A DNA stretch of 64,000 bases from Adiantum capillus-veneris (GCA_014529385.2 CM043966.1:44216537-44280536); one strand, 5' to 3'; numbered from the stretch's first letter, positions 21,462 to 34,225 are shown. Notes: a model not told the origin generated them from the sequence alone. Translations and numbers: made by a program.

Positions 21462-23462
21462 CTGGGAGGTCCATTATGAGTTGCTACAAGCCCAAAGTTG
21501 TTCTAATAGTTTTGGTTTGGATGATGTCCCTACAACTGCATGCGTACCTTGACGAGGACAAGGTGATGCATCGAAGAGCCATCGGCCACCACTGAGGCGA
21601 GCATGCTTCTTACTGCTAGCATGGCAAAATTGTAGTGTGCATGTCTCCCTCCTTGATATTCATCCTACTATCATACGCACCTCTTCCACACTGACACCAT
21701 TCAACAAAGGATTTGGCACATTACATTGTACATAAGTATTGCCTCCTCAACTTTATAATTTCATGTCTTTGCAAGGTGCAATGCATGTTTGAACACTAAG
21801 ATAGATTTGTCTTGCAACTATTTATGAACCATGTGATCAAATTTGAATTGGGTTTTGCATGTGCAAATCCCCATCCACATATTTTGAATTCAAAATGTGT
21901 GTGTGTTAGTAGATACAAAATGGAGTTGGTGATTGGGTGTTGATGGGTGGTGCGTGGAGTATTGTCCTGCTAGATAGTTCTCAAACTAGCCTCATGGGAT
22001 GGCATCCAACAATCTCTTTAATGTCTCTAGGAAAAGTTTGACTCTGAATGCTACATTATGGAATGATAGATCTCCCATAGAACAACTAGAGGACGAGTGC
22101 CAAATAACATTGGAGATTGACCATTAGGGTTCTATATTTTGTGACATGAAGTGGCTTCTTGGCCTTGCTAAGTCTTGAAGTAAAGGCCTAAAAGTGATTC
22201 TTCTTTAATGTCTGGGTAGGGAGATTAAGTATGTGTAATTAATTACGATAATGTTGTGACAAGCATGCCACTTTTGTAGCTTGCTTCCTGATTTTTGACT
22301 GCACAAGGTGACATAGCTCTCTCTCTCTCTCTCTCTCTCTCTATGTGGTGCCCGTGTCATTTCTCTTTTCCCTCCCCCCATTTTGCATACACAAGGCATA
22401 TACAAATTCATTAACCTCCTTTATAGTTAGGTAATAACCTCCTATCTCTCTCTAGCCTCTTTATTTGCACCTGCATGTACGATAGGTACACTAAACTTTT
22501 AGTTTGCAAGCCTAGAAAGAGTTAAGGAAGTTTGCTGGTCATCTAGACTCCCTCCACGTTGACATTATTGCTAATCTACAAGAAAAATCACTTGGCCGTC
22601 TACATGTCCCATGAAAAAAGAGCTTGCCCATTAGCCTCAAAAAAAGGTCCACCTTGTCAACCTCTAAAGCCCTTGCACTTCTATAAGTTCTAACATGCAA
22701 TGATTTTTGCTGATCGGTATGCACATTTTTTGACCATTTAATGTTATGCTAGAATCTCAAGAGCAATCAAGCTTCAGTTGATGAGGAAAGGGATTTTAGA
22801 TGAGAGGATGGAAGACCTTAGATATCTACGGTGAAACTATTCCATTGTGCCAAAGTCTAGATATACATTTTTGGACATACCTAAACATGCGAGGTCCTCT
22901 CACTTTGTTTGGAGAGCATGTAAAGCTTGATCGCATATAAAATAATATGGAAGAGTATATTTATGATATTGATCATGAAGTTTCTCAGTTGTACAAGGTT
23001 GTTTTGTCTACACATGTCTTTCACATCCTTGGTTTGGACCCCGTTGCCCATGAGTTTGTGCATCAAGTTGCACTCACGAGCCGCAAAGGTGGAGTTGCTT
23101 CAAGCCTTGGTAGCCTTACCCGAGTGGCCTCATAAACTTGCTAGAAGTTTGCTAGTTCTAACCTTTTTTGGTGTTCTTGATGCATCCATAATCAATTGCT
23201 TTATATATATTTCTATGACTTGGGGATTTTGTTAGGGCCTCTAACATGTAAGGAGGTTTGAGATTTTGAAGCCTTCACTGCTCTGTGGCAATTTTTTCCG
23301 TATGACACTTTTGTGTTGAGGTGTTGGGTGGTCCAATCCAACATGACTTGAATATTTTCTTCAATATATCTTGCACTCGCATCAATTTGTCCAAGGTGTT
23401 GCTCATATTTGCTCGAAAATTGGCTTTGCTTGATTTTCTTTGCTTGTTAATTGGAAATCCTC
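21460..23462. other. Unassigned repeat-like sequence in the 5.6-kb block
   Basis: I see no domain on either strand. A CT microsatellite occupies 22316-22342. A 62-codon frame at 22947-23135 and a longer frame leading into 23463 show no motif before the protease-end sequence. Confidence 0.4.
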
Positions 23463-25440
23463 TACTCAAGCAGGAAGATGTTATCCTAGGGGCACTATGG
23501 CTTGATCGCATGACTGCCACTATGAAGTTACTTGGGAGAAAAGTCCTCTTTTCCTATCAAGGCAAGGATGTTGCACTTGATGTAAATAGCATGGGCAACA
23601 TTATACTAGTTGTAAAGACTCAAACTTTTGACAAAGTAATAAAAAGCTCTCGTTCTTCTTACATGTTTTTTTGTCAAGGAGTCTAAGAAAGATGCATGTG
23701 TTCCTAATGAAGCTAAAATGAAAGTAAAGAGGATCTACGATTTGCTATTTTCCTAAACCAGTTTCAAGATGTGTTTATAGATGACATTCTCAGGGAGCTA
23801 CCTCCCAAAAGGGGACAAGATGATCATCCCATAGGATTTCTACCTGGTGGTTCACCACCTAATAAGACTCCTTATCGGGTCTCACCAGCTTAACAAGAAA
23901 AAATTGTGGGGTAAGTGAATGAGATTGTGGAAAAAGGAATGGTCAGGCCTAGTTCATCTCCATTTTGTTCACCCATTCTACTAGTACAAAAGAAAGATGG
24001 TACTTATAGAATGTGTGTGGACTACTGGACGCTTAATCAAATAACCATAAAGAATAAATTTCATGTTCCTAGGATAGAAGATGTATACGATAAGCTACAA
24101 GGGTCTATCTATTTTAGTAGAATGGATCTCAAAAGTGGCTATCACAAGATAAGGATAGTGCATAAGACAGCCTTTCAAACAATGTTTGGCCTATATCAAT
24201 TCTTGGTACTCCCTTTTGGACTTACCAATGTACCGACTACCTTTAATCAAATGATGGAGAGGCCCTTTAGACATTATCAAAGCTTCACGGGAATGTTCTT
24301 TGATGACATTATCATCTAATCAAAGACTTTTGAGGAACATAAGCAACATCTTCACATAATATTGCAAGTTTTGAGAGACAATAAGCTTTATATTAATCAA
24401 AAGAAAAATGAGTTTTTCTTAAAAGAGATTCAATATTTAGGTCATATTATCTCTCAAGCAGGGATCCAAATGGACCCTGAAAAGTTGGAGGTAATAAAAG
24501 GATGGCCTATACCAACGAATTTACATGAATTAAGAAGCTTTATAGGAATGTGTGCACACTATAGATGCTTCAAAAATTCTCATTCACAGGAGGCACATTG
24601 TATAATTTGACTAATAAGAATGTTAAATTTGTATAGATTGCAAAAGAGAACGAAGCTTTTTAGAATTCAAAGGCAAAGCTTATCTCTCAACCCATTCTAA
24701 TATTAATAGACCTTTCAAAGCGTTTTGAAGTCCAATGTGATGCTTGTGAACAATACCTTGGAGCTGTTTTGCTTCAAGAAGGGCATGCCATAGCATATGA
24801 ATGTAGGAGATTGGATGACCAAGAAAAGAATCTAGGCATATATGAAAAAGAGTTGTTAGCTATCTTACATGCCCTAGATGTATGGAAGCATTATCTCCTA
24901 GGTACTCCATTTATTTTGCACATAGATCATCAAAGTCTTAAATACTTTTTGACACAAACTAGATTAAGTGATAAACAAATGAAGTGAGCAAACACTTTTT
25001 CACAGTTTAATTTTCATATTGCTCACATAACTGGTAAGCACAACCAAGTGGCTAATGCACTTTCACGAAGGCCAAAAGTGAATGATGTATCAATAGCTAC
25101 TCACAAAGATCTATCCTCCATGATAGATGAGTATGCAACAAATCCAAACTTCAAAGATGTAATGTCAGCTACACTAGGGAACAAAGAGGAGCCATACAAT
25201 GTATACGATGGTTATCTTCTCTATGGCATTAGGCTATTTGTTACACATAGTTTACGTGAAAAGGTTATGTACGGATCTCATGTTTCCATCTTATGCGGGA
25301 CATAGGGGGATTCAAGCTACTCTCAAGGGAGTAAAGATGTACTTTTATGGGCCAACAATGAAGGCAAACATACTAGACTATGTTGCCAAATGCATTGTAT
25401 GCCAAAAGACAAAGTCTTTTGACATACAATGCATCTAGTA
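23463..25440 (+). pseudogene. Ty3/gypsy pol: protease end, RT, RNase H, integrase zinc finger (element X)
   Basis: The frame resumes the retropepsin with EDVILGALWLDRM (about 23476). Reverse transcriptase follows: MVRPSSSPFCSPILLVQKKDG, YRMCVDYWTLNQ, FSRMDLKSGYHKIR, PFGLTNVPTTFNQ and the catalytic FFDD at about 24299, directly followed by a stop. RNase H has LEVIKGWPIPTNLHELRSFIGM before it, then CDACEQYLGAVLLQEG and LGIYEKELLAI. The integrase zinc finger is YAGHRGIQATLKGVKMYFYGP with CIVC (about 25293-25405). The integrase core is missing; the reading stops at 25440. At least four frameshifts or stops make it inactive. Confidence 0.88.
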
Positions 25441-25641
25441 GACCTTGCCAATCTAATATGAATGATGTTTAGGACTAAGTAAAGACATGTTTGCAATTGT
25501 TAAGCCTTCCAAGTACCAAGTGGAGTTATTCACTAGTGTGGAAGAATATCGATGGGTAAAAAGGGATCCTCTATCCAAAGCAACATGACTAGCTATGAAT
25601 TTATTTTCCCTACCCCATAGCCGAGGAGACGACTATGATTT
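25441..25641 (+). pseudogene. Pol C-terminal remnant after loss of the integrase core
   Basis: A shifted frame reads SVEEYRWVKRDPLSKAT, then MNLFSLPHS and GDDYDFKGE directly before the purine tract. This looks like the extreme C terminus of a gypsy pol protein. About 1 kb of integrase core is absent between 25440 and here. Confidence 0.45.
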
Positions 25642-25655
25642 CAAGGGAGAGGTAA
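25642..25655 (+). other. Polypurine tract of element X
   Basis: CAAGGGAGAGGTAA lies directly before the LTR start TGTCTCATG and directly after the pol remnant. Confidence 0.65.
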
Positions 25656-26890
25656 TGTCTCATGAATATCAATCTCTAACCTTCTAAATGTATTTTCCAT
25701 CTTAATTTGTCCACTTAAGTCCAGGGAAAATAAAAACAGAACAAATCAAACCGATTGATCGATGATGGACCAACCGGTCAGCGGCTTGGGACCAAAAGGA
25801 GAAAAGTCCATAAAAGAGCAAGGGTAATTGCTAACTATTTATCTCACTCATAGGCACAAGTCAAGGAAGGATAAATGTATCACGGGTAGCCTCAAATAAA
25901 GCTACGGGATAAAGGAGATGATCAAGAGCAATTATAAAAGTCTAAAAATAGAAAGTGAATGTGCTAAGCTCAAGTCATTAGAATAGCCTTAAGATGAAAT
26001 TCTAACTTGTCACAAATTGTCTAAATTTAGCAAGTTTTGGGAGCAGCTTGGCGGCACCTCTAAAGCACCATGCTAAAGTTTTACATATGAGGTGAAAGTT
26101 TTAATCTCCAAGGGTGATTTTTATTTTTACCAAGGTTTATTCTAATTTAGCAAGTCCTAAATTAACAGCGGGTAGCCAGGGTCAACTTCATAAGCCTCCA
26201 AGGTTTGTGCAAAGGTCTTGCACTCAAGCTAATTAAGTTTATGGTTTTTAATAAATGAAAGGAAAAATCTAAAGACTAAGGTTATATCATCCCTTCCTCA
26301 TTTAGTAAGTTGACTCTTTGTGTACTAAGCTTAGCTAGGCCACATGCCCAAAGTAGCACACACTTGCTTTGAGTGAACTTAACAACTGTGTGTGAGTGTG
26401 TGTGGTGTCTACACTTGCCAAGAAGGGTCTAGGAGAAGGGGGGGAAAGTTCTTCATACAAGGTAAGCTAGGACAAGTGTAGGATAAGCACGAGTTGCATT
26501 ATGGGGTGTTCTCACCTCCCCACCTCATTGGCCAAGTGTTAAGATTTTTGTGAAGACTAGTTGCACACTTGTACAAGCATATAAGGAGGATTTCATTGTT
26601 GGTAATTTTTCTCTCTTTCTCCTCTCATACGCTCTCTCAAGTGTCGAAGTTGGCAAAGCAAGCTCACTCTCTCTCTCTCTCTGCCTCTCTCATGGGAGCT
26701 CTAGAGAGAGGCTCTATGCTCAAGCTCTTGGCTATGGATGCAAATCCAAGCCAATAAAAGTTTCTTCTTCTCCATCTCTACTATTCTATTATACTAAGCT
26801 ATGCTAAGAGTTTGTCCATGAGCAAGCGTAGATGGAGAATCAGTTCTCTTGCTTGAAAAATACTTCTTTTCACCCTCATCTTCCTCTTTT
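25656..26890 (+). mobile_element. LTR-like repeat, copy 2 (3' LTR of element X)
   Basis: The repeat starts TGTCTCATGAATATCAA after the polypurine tract and matches 9404-9816 plus 12403-13295 over its whole length at about 80% by eye. Conserved blocks include CCTCCAAGGTTTGTGCAAAG, AGTAGCACACACTTGC and CTCATGGGAGCTCTAGAG. A possible promoter is CATATAAGGAG (about 26578). A short CT run lies near 26665. The exact end is uncertain, near CATCTTCCTCTT. Confidence 0.65.
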
Positions 26891-26959
26891 CCCGCAAATC
26901 CCTTCTCCTTGCTGAGGTGTTTAGGGTTTAAGGAGGAGGGTTATACCATGGAATCTTGA

Positions 26960-28414
26960 AGAACACCATCTTCTCGATTGAAGAAAAGCTCCACAAGAGC
27001 ACTTTACAGTTGTACAAGCTCAGGACAAGGGACGAGAGCAGGTGGTTTGTCAGAGAGTGGCCATATAATCTACCTCCCATCAATCAACCATTACCACAGC
27101 CTCAACAAAAAGGACCATGCTATGAGTGTGGAGGTAATCATTGACTTAGAAATTGTCAATACAAAAGAGAAACAGTGATAAAAATTTGGATTTTGTTCAG
27201 ATTGTGGTAAATTACATCTCATTTGAGACTGCCCAAAGCATCTTAATCAGGCATAAAAGACACCTATGAACATGATAGACATTCTATCCAGTTCAAGTGG
27301 GTCAGATGCTGAGCAAATTGTTCCTATAAATGTGGTAATAAGAGCTCAAGATCAAGAAGCCATGAATGAAAAGAGTGATGAAGAGAAACCAAGCATGTTA
27401 AACCCAATGGAAATCAATGCTAAATCCATTAGGACCCGACTTAAATCTTGGAAGGCCAAGAGAGAAAACTTGAAAGCAAAACAAGAGCTTGACCAAACAA
27501 CCATGGTAGCGGAGCTTTCTCAAACTTGAGAACAACTAAAACAACACCAAGAAAAGGAAGCTTCAATGGTAGAGCAAAACAAACCCCCTAAGATCAATTT
27601 AGGAGGATCGATGTTAGTTGACAAAGTCTTGGAGCTATTAGATGCTATATTGCAAGCATACAAAGTTTGATTGAAGACTAACCAAACTCTAGAGCAAACA
27701 TGGATGACATACTCCTATGTAGAAGTTGAGAAACAAAGGTTTGAAATGTGTCAAAAACTAATTGAGACCGCTTAAGCCTTGAAAGATAATGCACCATCCA
27801 TGTCATGTCCAAAAACAAAACATTAGAGAGCTAAACTTGAAACACATAAGGCAAAGACTATTGAAACACCTACGCAAACAAAAATAAAACTAGAACCATA
27901 GAAGGAAGTGGAAGTACAAACTCCACCATGAATTGTCAACAATACTAGACTTGACAACCGAGTGGTTGCAACATTACAAATGATTCAAAATTACATTTTA
28001 TGGCACCTATTCTAGAGATAGAGAACCCATGGCCAAAAAAATTATAAATAACCATTAGAAGTGCAAAAGAAGGAAGCACAACATACAAATTTTTCTCCTA
28101 TTCCTGAGATATATTCAATCACTTTATGGTGACATTGGATCTATAGCATATGCCAATAGTAAACCACACTTATTTAAGACTCTACCATCATATGCAAGAG
28201 AGCATGAAGGTAAATCAAAAGTGAAAGTTGTGATCACAATGGAAAGCAATTCCTAAAATGACTGATTTGAGAAGTTTACAAGAATTGTTGTCTAATCCTA
28301 TCCAATGCACCATAATGCTAGCATATTTGCTAAATATTATGCCATATATGTGGGCCGAAGTGGGAAAGAACCCAAAAAACATGGGCATAAATTTTTCATT
28401 TAAAATCATGGAAG
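26960..28414 (+). pseudogene. Gypsy-type gag fragment with two zinc knuckles (element Z)
   Basis: An N-terminal piece (STLQLYKLRTRDESRWFV) is followed by two CCHC knuckles: CYECGGNH..RNC (about 27118) and, after a frameshift, CSDCGKLHLI.DC (about 27199). Both have CX2CX3HX4C spacing, one residue shorter than the common CX2CX4HX4C. Downstream is a Lys/Glu/Gln-rich helical region (RLKSWKAKRENLKAKQELD and more) running to 28414, where copia 1 interrupts it. Many stops are consistent with TGG or CAA/CAG mutated to stop codons. Gag packages element RNA. Confidence 0.68.
28411..28414 (+). other. Left target-site duplication of copia 1
   Basis: GAAG here is repeated at 33697-33700. With a 5-bp duplication the pair would be GGAAG and AGAAG, differing at the first base. 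Confidence 0.6.
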
Positions 28415-28620
28415 TGTTACCATATACATGTGGTAGTGATGTGTGTGAACACACTAGGACCGCCGGGGCATTTTTTCCCTCTTTGAGAGGTTTTCACCCC
28501 GTGCATTGATATATATGCCCATCATTCTAGGGCTATCTATCTTTCCATTGCACACTAAGTAACACACTCTTAGTTGTATGCCTTGAGCTTCCTTCGTCTT
28601 CTGCAACCCTAATTCCAACA
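28415..28620 (+). mobile_element. 5' LTR of copia 1
   Basis: The LTR starts TGTTACCATATACATGTGG and ends CCTAATTCCAACA. At 206 bp it is shorter than the 3' LTR (223 bp), mainly because it lacks the CCAAG...GTGTGTTTTC segment. Several substitutions separate the two LTRs (about 5% by eye), so the insertion is older than copia 2. Confidence 0.92.
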
Positions 28621-28621
28621 A

Positions 28622-28640
28622 TTGGGATCAGAGCAGGTTG
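28622..28640 (+). other. Primer binding site of copia 1
   Basis: TTGGGATCAGAGCAGGTTG follows the 5' LTR. It matches the initiator-Met tRNA primer site TTGGTATCAGAGC with one change. Confidence 0.85.
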
Positions 28641-28983
28641 CGTCCTCCTGGGCTCAGTCGCCAGCAGCTCCAACCCACGCGTGCTAACTTTCTCTAAATT
28701 TTGTGATCTTTGTTGAGCATTCGTAGGCCGACAAAATTTTTGGGAACACTTGTAGAGCCCAGTCTGCTCAGATTTCTAATTCGGGCTCATTTCGACCTCC
28801 GTTTCCACTATAGGCACGTCTGCACAGGCAATTTCGTCATTTTGTGCAAATTCTTTTGTCAATGCTGGTTTTTGCATAACATGTGCCTTATAGTTTTCTA
28901 TGGTTTGTACTATATAGCATGAGTTGTTCCTGCTTCATTTCTCCTCTTTTTGGGTAGTTTTCACATCAGGTGCAACATTTACC

Positions 28984-31900
28984 ATGGCTGACAACAACAC
29001 AGATGTGTTCAAGATGTTTGCTGTTGAGGACAGATTGGATGGGGACAATTACCCTATGTGGGCTTACATGATGCAACATGCTCTTGTGTCAAAGGGTGTC
29101 TAGAATATTGTGCAGGGCATTGATGTACGTTTGGTTCTGAGGATGTAGGCGATGTTGAGGATGTGGCAGGTCTTGCTGCAAGGATTGCTGCTATTAGAGT
29201 TGTTTTGCCTATGATAGAACAACCTCGTTATGATGTAAAGGATGCACAGACTCATGCATTGATTGTGTTGTGTGTGAAGCGCACCATTGTTCCTCACAGT
29301 AAAATCTGCAAAACAGGCTTGGGATATTTTGGTTGGTCTTTATGTAAGTCGCAATGAGGCTAAAATTTCTTTGCTGCGTAAAGAATTGGAGTCAAAGATT
29401 ATGCATGAGGAAGATGATATGGACACTTTCCTTGCTGGTATCAAGGATATTAATGAGCAACTTATTTCTACAGGTGAAGTCATTTCAGACAGTTCCCTTG
29501 TGCAGACTGTTCTTGATGCCTTACCAGATTCTTACAAGACTTTTGCTAGTACTTGGAGACTTATGACTCAAGGAAATCCTGAAGTTGTCAAGTTTGATGC
29601 ATTATGCACATTGCTGTTGCAAGAGTCACTTTCCAAAAAAAAACAGGACTAGGCAGCATGCAGTTGAACATGCTTTTATTGCTTCTCAAAGAAAGAGTGG
29701 TAACAGTAATGCATCCACTTCTTATGACTCTGCTGCGAGTGGCAAAAATTCTGTTCCTAATGCTTCTGCTAGCAGCAATTCATCTGGAAATTCTGGTGAT
29801 AAGGGCAAAAAGAAGATGCATTGTAAAGCAAATGATCACTTGATCAAGCAGTGTCCTAAGTTGAAGGCCAAAGAGGCTAAGAAGAAAGAGGGTGGTTCCA
29901 CTACAAATGCTGGTTCCACTACAAATGCAACCATTGTTGAGTCTTCTATGAAAGGAGATTGTGATGTTGACGTTGATGCAGACTGGGATTTTAGTGCAGA
30001 GTGCACTTACAATCCTGCTGTCCATGATGCATGCATGTCAGTTGCTGTAGATTCACATGCATGGTATTTTGACAGTGGTGCACATTACCTCACATCGTGA
30101 ATTGTTCACCTCTCTTGAGTCTGTTCCCCATGGGAATTCAGTCACTTGTGCCAACAATGCCTCTTATCCAGTTCAGGGGGTTGGAATGATTGTGCTTACT
30201 GCTGCAAATGGCAGTTCTTTCACACTTGTTCATGCACTTTATGTACCTGGGATCAAGAAGAATCTTTTGTCTGTATCTGCACTTGCTAGACTTGAACTTG
30301 TAATCAAATTTGTGGATGACAGATGTACAATTCATGATCTCAGTTTTGGTGATGAAATTGTTGCATTTGGGCGTTTGTGTCGTGGGCTGTATAAGCTCAC
30401 TTTGTATGACAAGTGTGGACAAAATTTTGTAAATGCAGTTGTTGATTCAAGGGCTATTTCAGATGCAAAACTTTGGCATGCACGTTTTGGTCATCTGAAT
30501 TTTGCCAGTTTGCTGTGTTTACAGAAATCTGATATGGTTGCTTCTTTGCCGCCTCTTGAAGCACTTGTCAAACATGTTTGTGAAGGCTGTATCCTGGGTA
30601 AAATGCTGCGTTCTAAGTTTCCAAAGGATGGTTCGGTTAGGGCCACTAGGGCCACATGCAGTTGCAACTTGTGCATAGTGATGTTTGTGGGCCGTCCTTG
30701 GGCAATTACCTGTACTTTGTGAGTTTCATTGATGATTTCTCCAGGCATGCATGGGTATTTCCACTTAAAGCGAAGTCCGAAGTTTTTATGTGCTTCAAAC
30801 AATTTCTGGCTATGGCTAAAAATGTCTCAAATGTACTATGGGCATCCTCCATTCCGATCGAGGGGAGGAATATATGTCTCATGAATTTAATGCATTTCTG
30901 GCTAGTCATGGGATAAAACACCAATGTACAGTGCCTTATACACCTCAGCAAAATGGTGTTGCTGAGAGGAAAAACAGGTCACTTACGAAAATGGCACGAT
31001 GTATGGTCAAAAGACAAGCTTTGCTGCATTCTTTTTGGCTTGAGGCCATCATGTGTGCCACTTATGTACTAAACAGGTGTCCTACAAAAGCTTTGCAATC
31101 TATTAATCCATATGAAGCATGGCATGATAGAAAGCCTTCTATTGAGCACATGCGTGCTTTTGGCTATTTGGAATATGCTTTGGTGCCACAAACACAGCAC
31201 ATAAAATTGGATGATAACGCTGTCAAATGTATTTTTGTTGGTTATAGTGTTGAAAGCAAAGGTTACAGGTTGTATCATTCACAAACAAAGCGTATTCTGG
31301 TTTCATGGGATGTAGTGTTTGTGGAAGATTCTGTTCAACCCTTGTTGTCATGTACTAGAGACAATAATGTAAGCTCACAAGATATTTATGACACTTTGTT
31401 GCCTCTTTTCAGTGGTGGAAATTTGAATGTAAATTCCAATGAGGCAAATGTACAGCATATGGGGGTTTCTGAAAATGTTACAGATCAGCCTATTACTGAT
31501 GCAGATGTTCGTGATGTACTTGATGAGGAAAGGGCTGAAAATGAGCAGGCTAGAGGTATGCCAAAATGACTGGTGCATACATTGCGTGACAATAAATTGG
31601 ATGCACCTTTGTCTAGTTGTACTCGTTCAAGCTCTTGCCATGCATCTTATGCATCAGATTGTTATGCTTTGGCTATGTCTAACTTACATGATGTTGAGGA
31701 ACCTCTGTCTTTTGATGAAGCACAGAATTCAAAAAATTGGATAGCTGCCATGCAATCAGAATATGATGCACTTATAGAAAATGACACATGGACTTTATGT
31801 GATTTGCCTCCTGGAAAAAGGGCCATTGGTACGAAGTGGGTTTACAAGTTGAAACGCAAGCCGGATCGTGAAATCGATTGCCATAAGGCTCGACTTGTTG

Positions 31901-33398
31901 CAAAGGGTTATGCATAGCAAAAAGGCATAGGTTATGAAGAGACTTTTGTTCCCACTTGTCGCATGACTACTGTGCATTTTCTATGTGCATTGGCAGCTCA
32001 TTTTGGTTGGGATGTACATCAAACAGACATTGTTACTGCTTTCTTGAACAGTGACATATTTAAGGAAGTTTATGTAATGCAGCCTCGCGGTTTTGTCAAG
32101 AAAGGACAAGAGGACAAAGTGTGCAGATGTAAGAAGGCTTTGTATGGGTTGAAGCAATCTCCTCGTGCTTCGTATGAGAAAGCTGGCACTCATTTGGTCA
32201 AGCAAGGCTTTTGTAACAGTCCAATGGAAATCAGACATTGTTACTGCTTTCTTGAACGGTGACATATTTGAGGAAGTTTATGTAATGCAGCCTCGCGGTT
32301 TTGTCAAGAGAGGACAAGAGGACAAAGTGTGTAGATGTAAGAAGGCTTTGTATGGGTTGGGATGTATGGCTTTTGTAACAGTCCAACGGAAAGCACTTTG
32401 TATGTAAAGCGTGAGGGTGATGTACTTCTCATTGTGGTTCTTTATGTTGATGATTTGCTGATCACTAGACCAAATGAGAGACATATTGCTAAATTTAAGG
32501 CTGATTTGGATGCTACTTTCAAGATGAAAGATTTGGGGCTGTTGCATCATTACTTGGGTGTACAATCTAAGCAGTGTGATGGGGGTATTGCCTTGTGTCA
32601 GAAAAGTTACATAGAAACATTGCTATGTAAGTTTGGACTTGAGGATTGCAAACCTATTGCCACTCCCATGGAAACAGGTTTGAAATTGAGTCTTCATGAT
32701 GTTGGTGATCCTGCAGATGTCACTCTTTATCAAACTGCTATTGGATGCCTTATTTATGTATGCAACACAAGGCCAAATATTCAGTTTGTTGTCTCACAGG
32801 TCAACAGATTTATGCATAGCCCAGGGTCTAAGCATTGGCAGGCTGTCAAGAGAATTTTCCGCTACCTTAGTGGCACTTTAAATCTTGGCTTGTTTTATCC
32901 CAAGGGGGGATCATTGTCGCCAGACTTACATGCTTTTTCAGACTCAGATTGGGCTGGTTGCTTTGACAAGCGAGTGTCCACAATTGGCTTTTGTTTCATG
33001 CTTAGTAGTTCATGTATATCATGGTTGAGCAAGAAGCAACCTACTGTGGCCACTTCAAGTTGTGAGGCTGAGTACAGGGCAGTCTTCATAGCTACGGTTG
33101 AGTGTGTATGGCTCAGACGCCTTATGGCTGATTTGGGTGTTGGACAGGACACTGCCAACACTATCTACAGTGACAGTCCGAGTGCATTGGCACTTGCGAG
33201 GAACCCAGTTTTCATGCTCGCACAAAGCACATTGAGGTGCATTACCACTATGTCAGGGAGAGGCTCTCAGCAGGAGAGATCAGCTTGGCTTATGTGCCAA
33301 CACAAGACAACCTTGCAGACCTTTTCACAAAGGCATTGTCCCATGAGAAGCTCAAAGCTTTCCGCAAAGCTTTGGGCTTACTCCCCTTTGTGGACTGA
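28984..33398 (+). pseudogene. Ty1/copia gag-pol polyprotein, heavily mutated (copia 1)
   Basis: Translated pieces follow copia order: Gag from the ATG at 28984, protease DSGA (about 30071), integrase H2C2 with CEGC, HSDVCGP and YTPQQNGVAERKN, RT with YVDDLLIT, RNase H with DSDWAG, ending at 33398. Compared with copia 2 it has a TAG at 29101 (Trp position), small deletions near 29300 and at the gag zinc knuckle (first Cys lost), an 8-bp deletion just after DSGA, a 12-bp deletion in integrase, stops at 31567 and 31915, and a partial tandem duplication in RT (32026-32396). It is clearly dead. Confidence 0.93.
32026..32396 (+). repeat. Partial tandem duplication inside the copia 1 RT
   Basis: The stretch from CAGACATTGTTACTGC to AACAGTCCAA (32026-32225) is repeated at 32231-32396, but the second unit lacks about 50 bp around YGLKQSPRASYEK. 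Copia 2 has a single unit. Confidence 0.88.
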
Positions 33399-33459
33399 TC
33401 ATGTCCTGAGGGCATGGAACTTCCCTTTACTCATGTGCAGCTCTCGCTCACCGCATCAC

Positions 33460-33472
33460 TCCAGGGGGGATT
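33460..33472 (+). other. Polypurine tract of copia 1
   Basis: CCAGGGGGGATT lies next to the 3' LTR. The same tract precedes the copia 2 3' LTR. Confidence 0.85.
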
Positions 33473-33695
33473 TGCTACCATATACATGTGATAGGGATGT
33501 GTGTGAACCCACTAGGACCGCCGGGGCATTTTTTCCCTCTTTAGGAGGTTTTCTGTTCATTGATATATATGCCCATCATTCTAGGGCTATCTATCTTTCC
33601 ATTGCACACTAAGTAACACACTCTCAGTTGTGTGCCTTGAGCTTCCTTCATCTTCTCCAAGTTGTGTGTGTTTTCCTGCAACCCTAATTCCAACA
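33473..33695 (+). mobile_element. 3' LTR of copia 1
   Basis: The LTR starts TGCTACCATATACATGTG (TGTT changed to TGCT) and ends CTAATTCCAACA. It is homologous to the LTRs at 28415, 36009 and 40963. Confidence 0.92.
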
Positions 33696-34090
33696 AGAAG
33701 CAGAACCGAAGAAAAGAAAAGGTGCAAAACAAAAGAGTACCAAGCCAATTCCTATAAACAAAGTGGGAGATTATTGTAAAGGAGAAGAAGAAAAAACCAC
33801 CCTACTTGTAGAATATGAAAAGAACAAATGATAGCTATTCTTGATAGTAGAGCAAGTGTAGCCATAGCTACAAAGGAACTTTGAAAAAAATTGTAAAAAA
33901 CCAGCCCTTAGAAAAACCCGCACGACACTACTGTAGTTAGCAGATGGCTACGTTGAAAGACCCATATAAGTATTTAAACAAGTAGTAGTCACTCATGTGG
34001 AATTGTACAAACATACATTTGCAATAGTAGATTTTGAGAAAGACAACACTTTGGCATCAATTTGGGGCATCCATTCATGTGTCAAAATAT
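33696..34090 (+). pseudogene. Gypsy protease region of element Z, continuing after copia 1
   Basis: After the copia 3' LTR the interrupted gypsy frame resumes, in phase with the sequence before 28414, as a Lys-rich linker. A retropepsin-like domain follows: AILDSRASVAIATKEL (about 33828), with Arg in place of Gly in the DSG active site, then HVELYKHTFAIVDF and TLASI. The sequence runs into AT-rich DNA and the CA/GA microsatellite. RT is not present. This pairing of gag and protease on either side of copia 1 shows the order of insertion. Confidence 0.7.
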
Positions 34091-34225
34091 TGACAATATA
34101 ACAAAAAAATGAGATTAATATGTAGCTCAATCACTTCATGTATAACTAAGCACATTGTAGCATAACATTTGCAAAGACATGTATATTTTCATCAAGATTC
34201 AATCACGTGTGCACACATGAATTAA

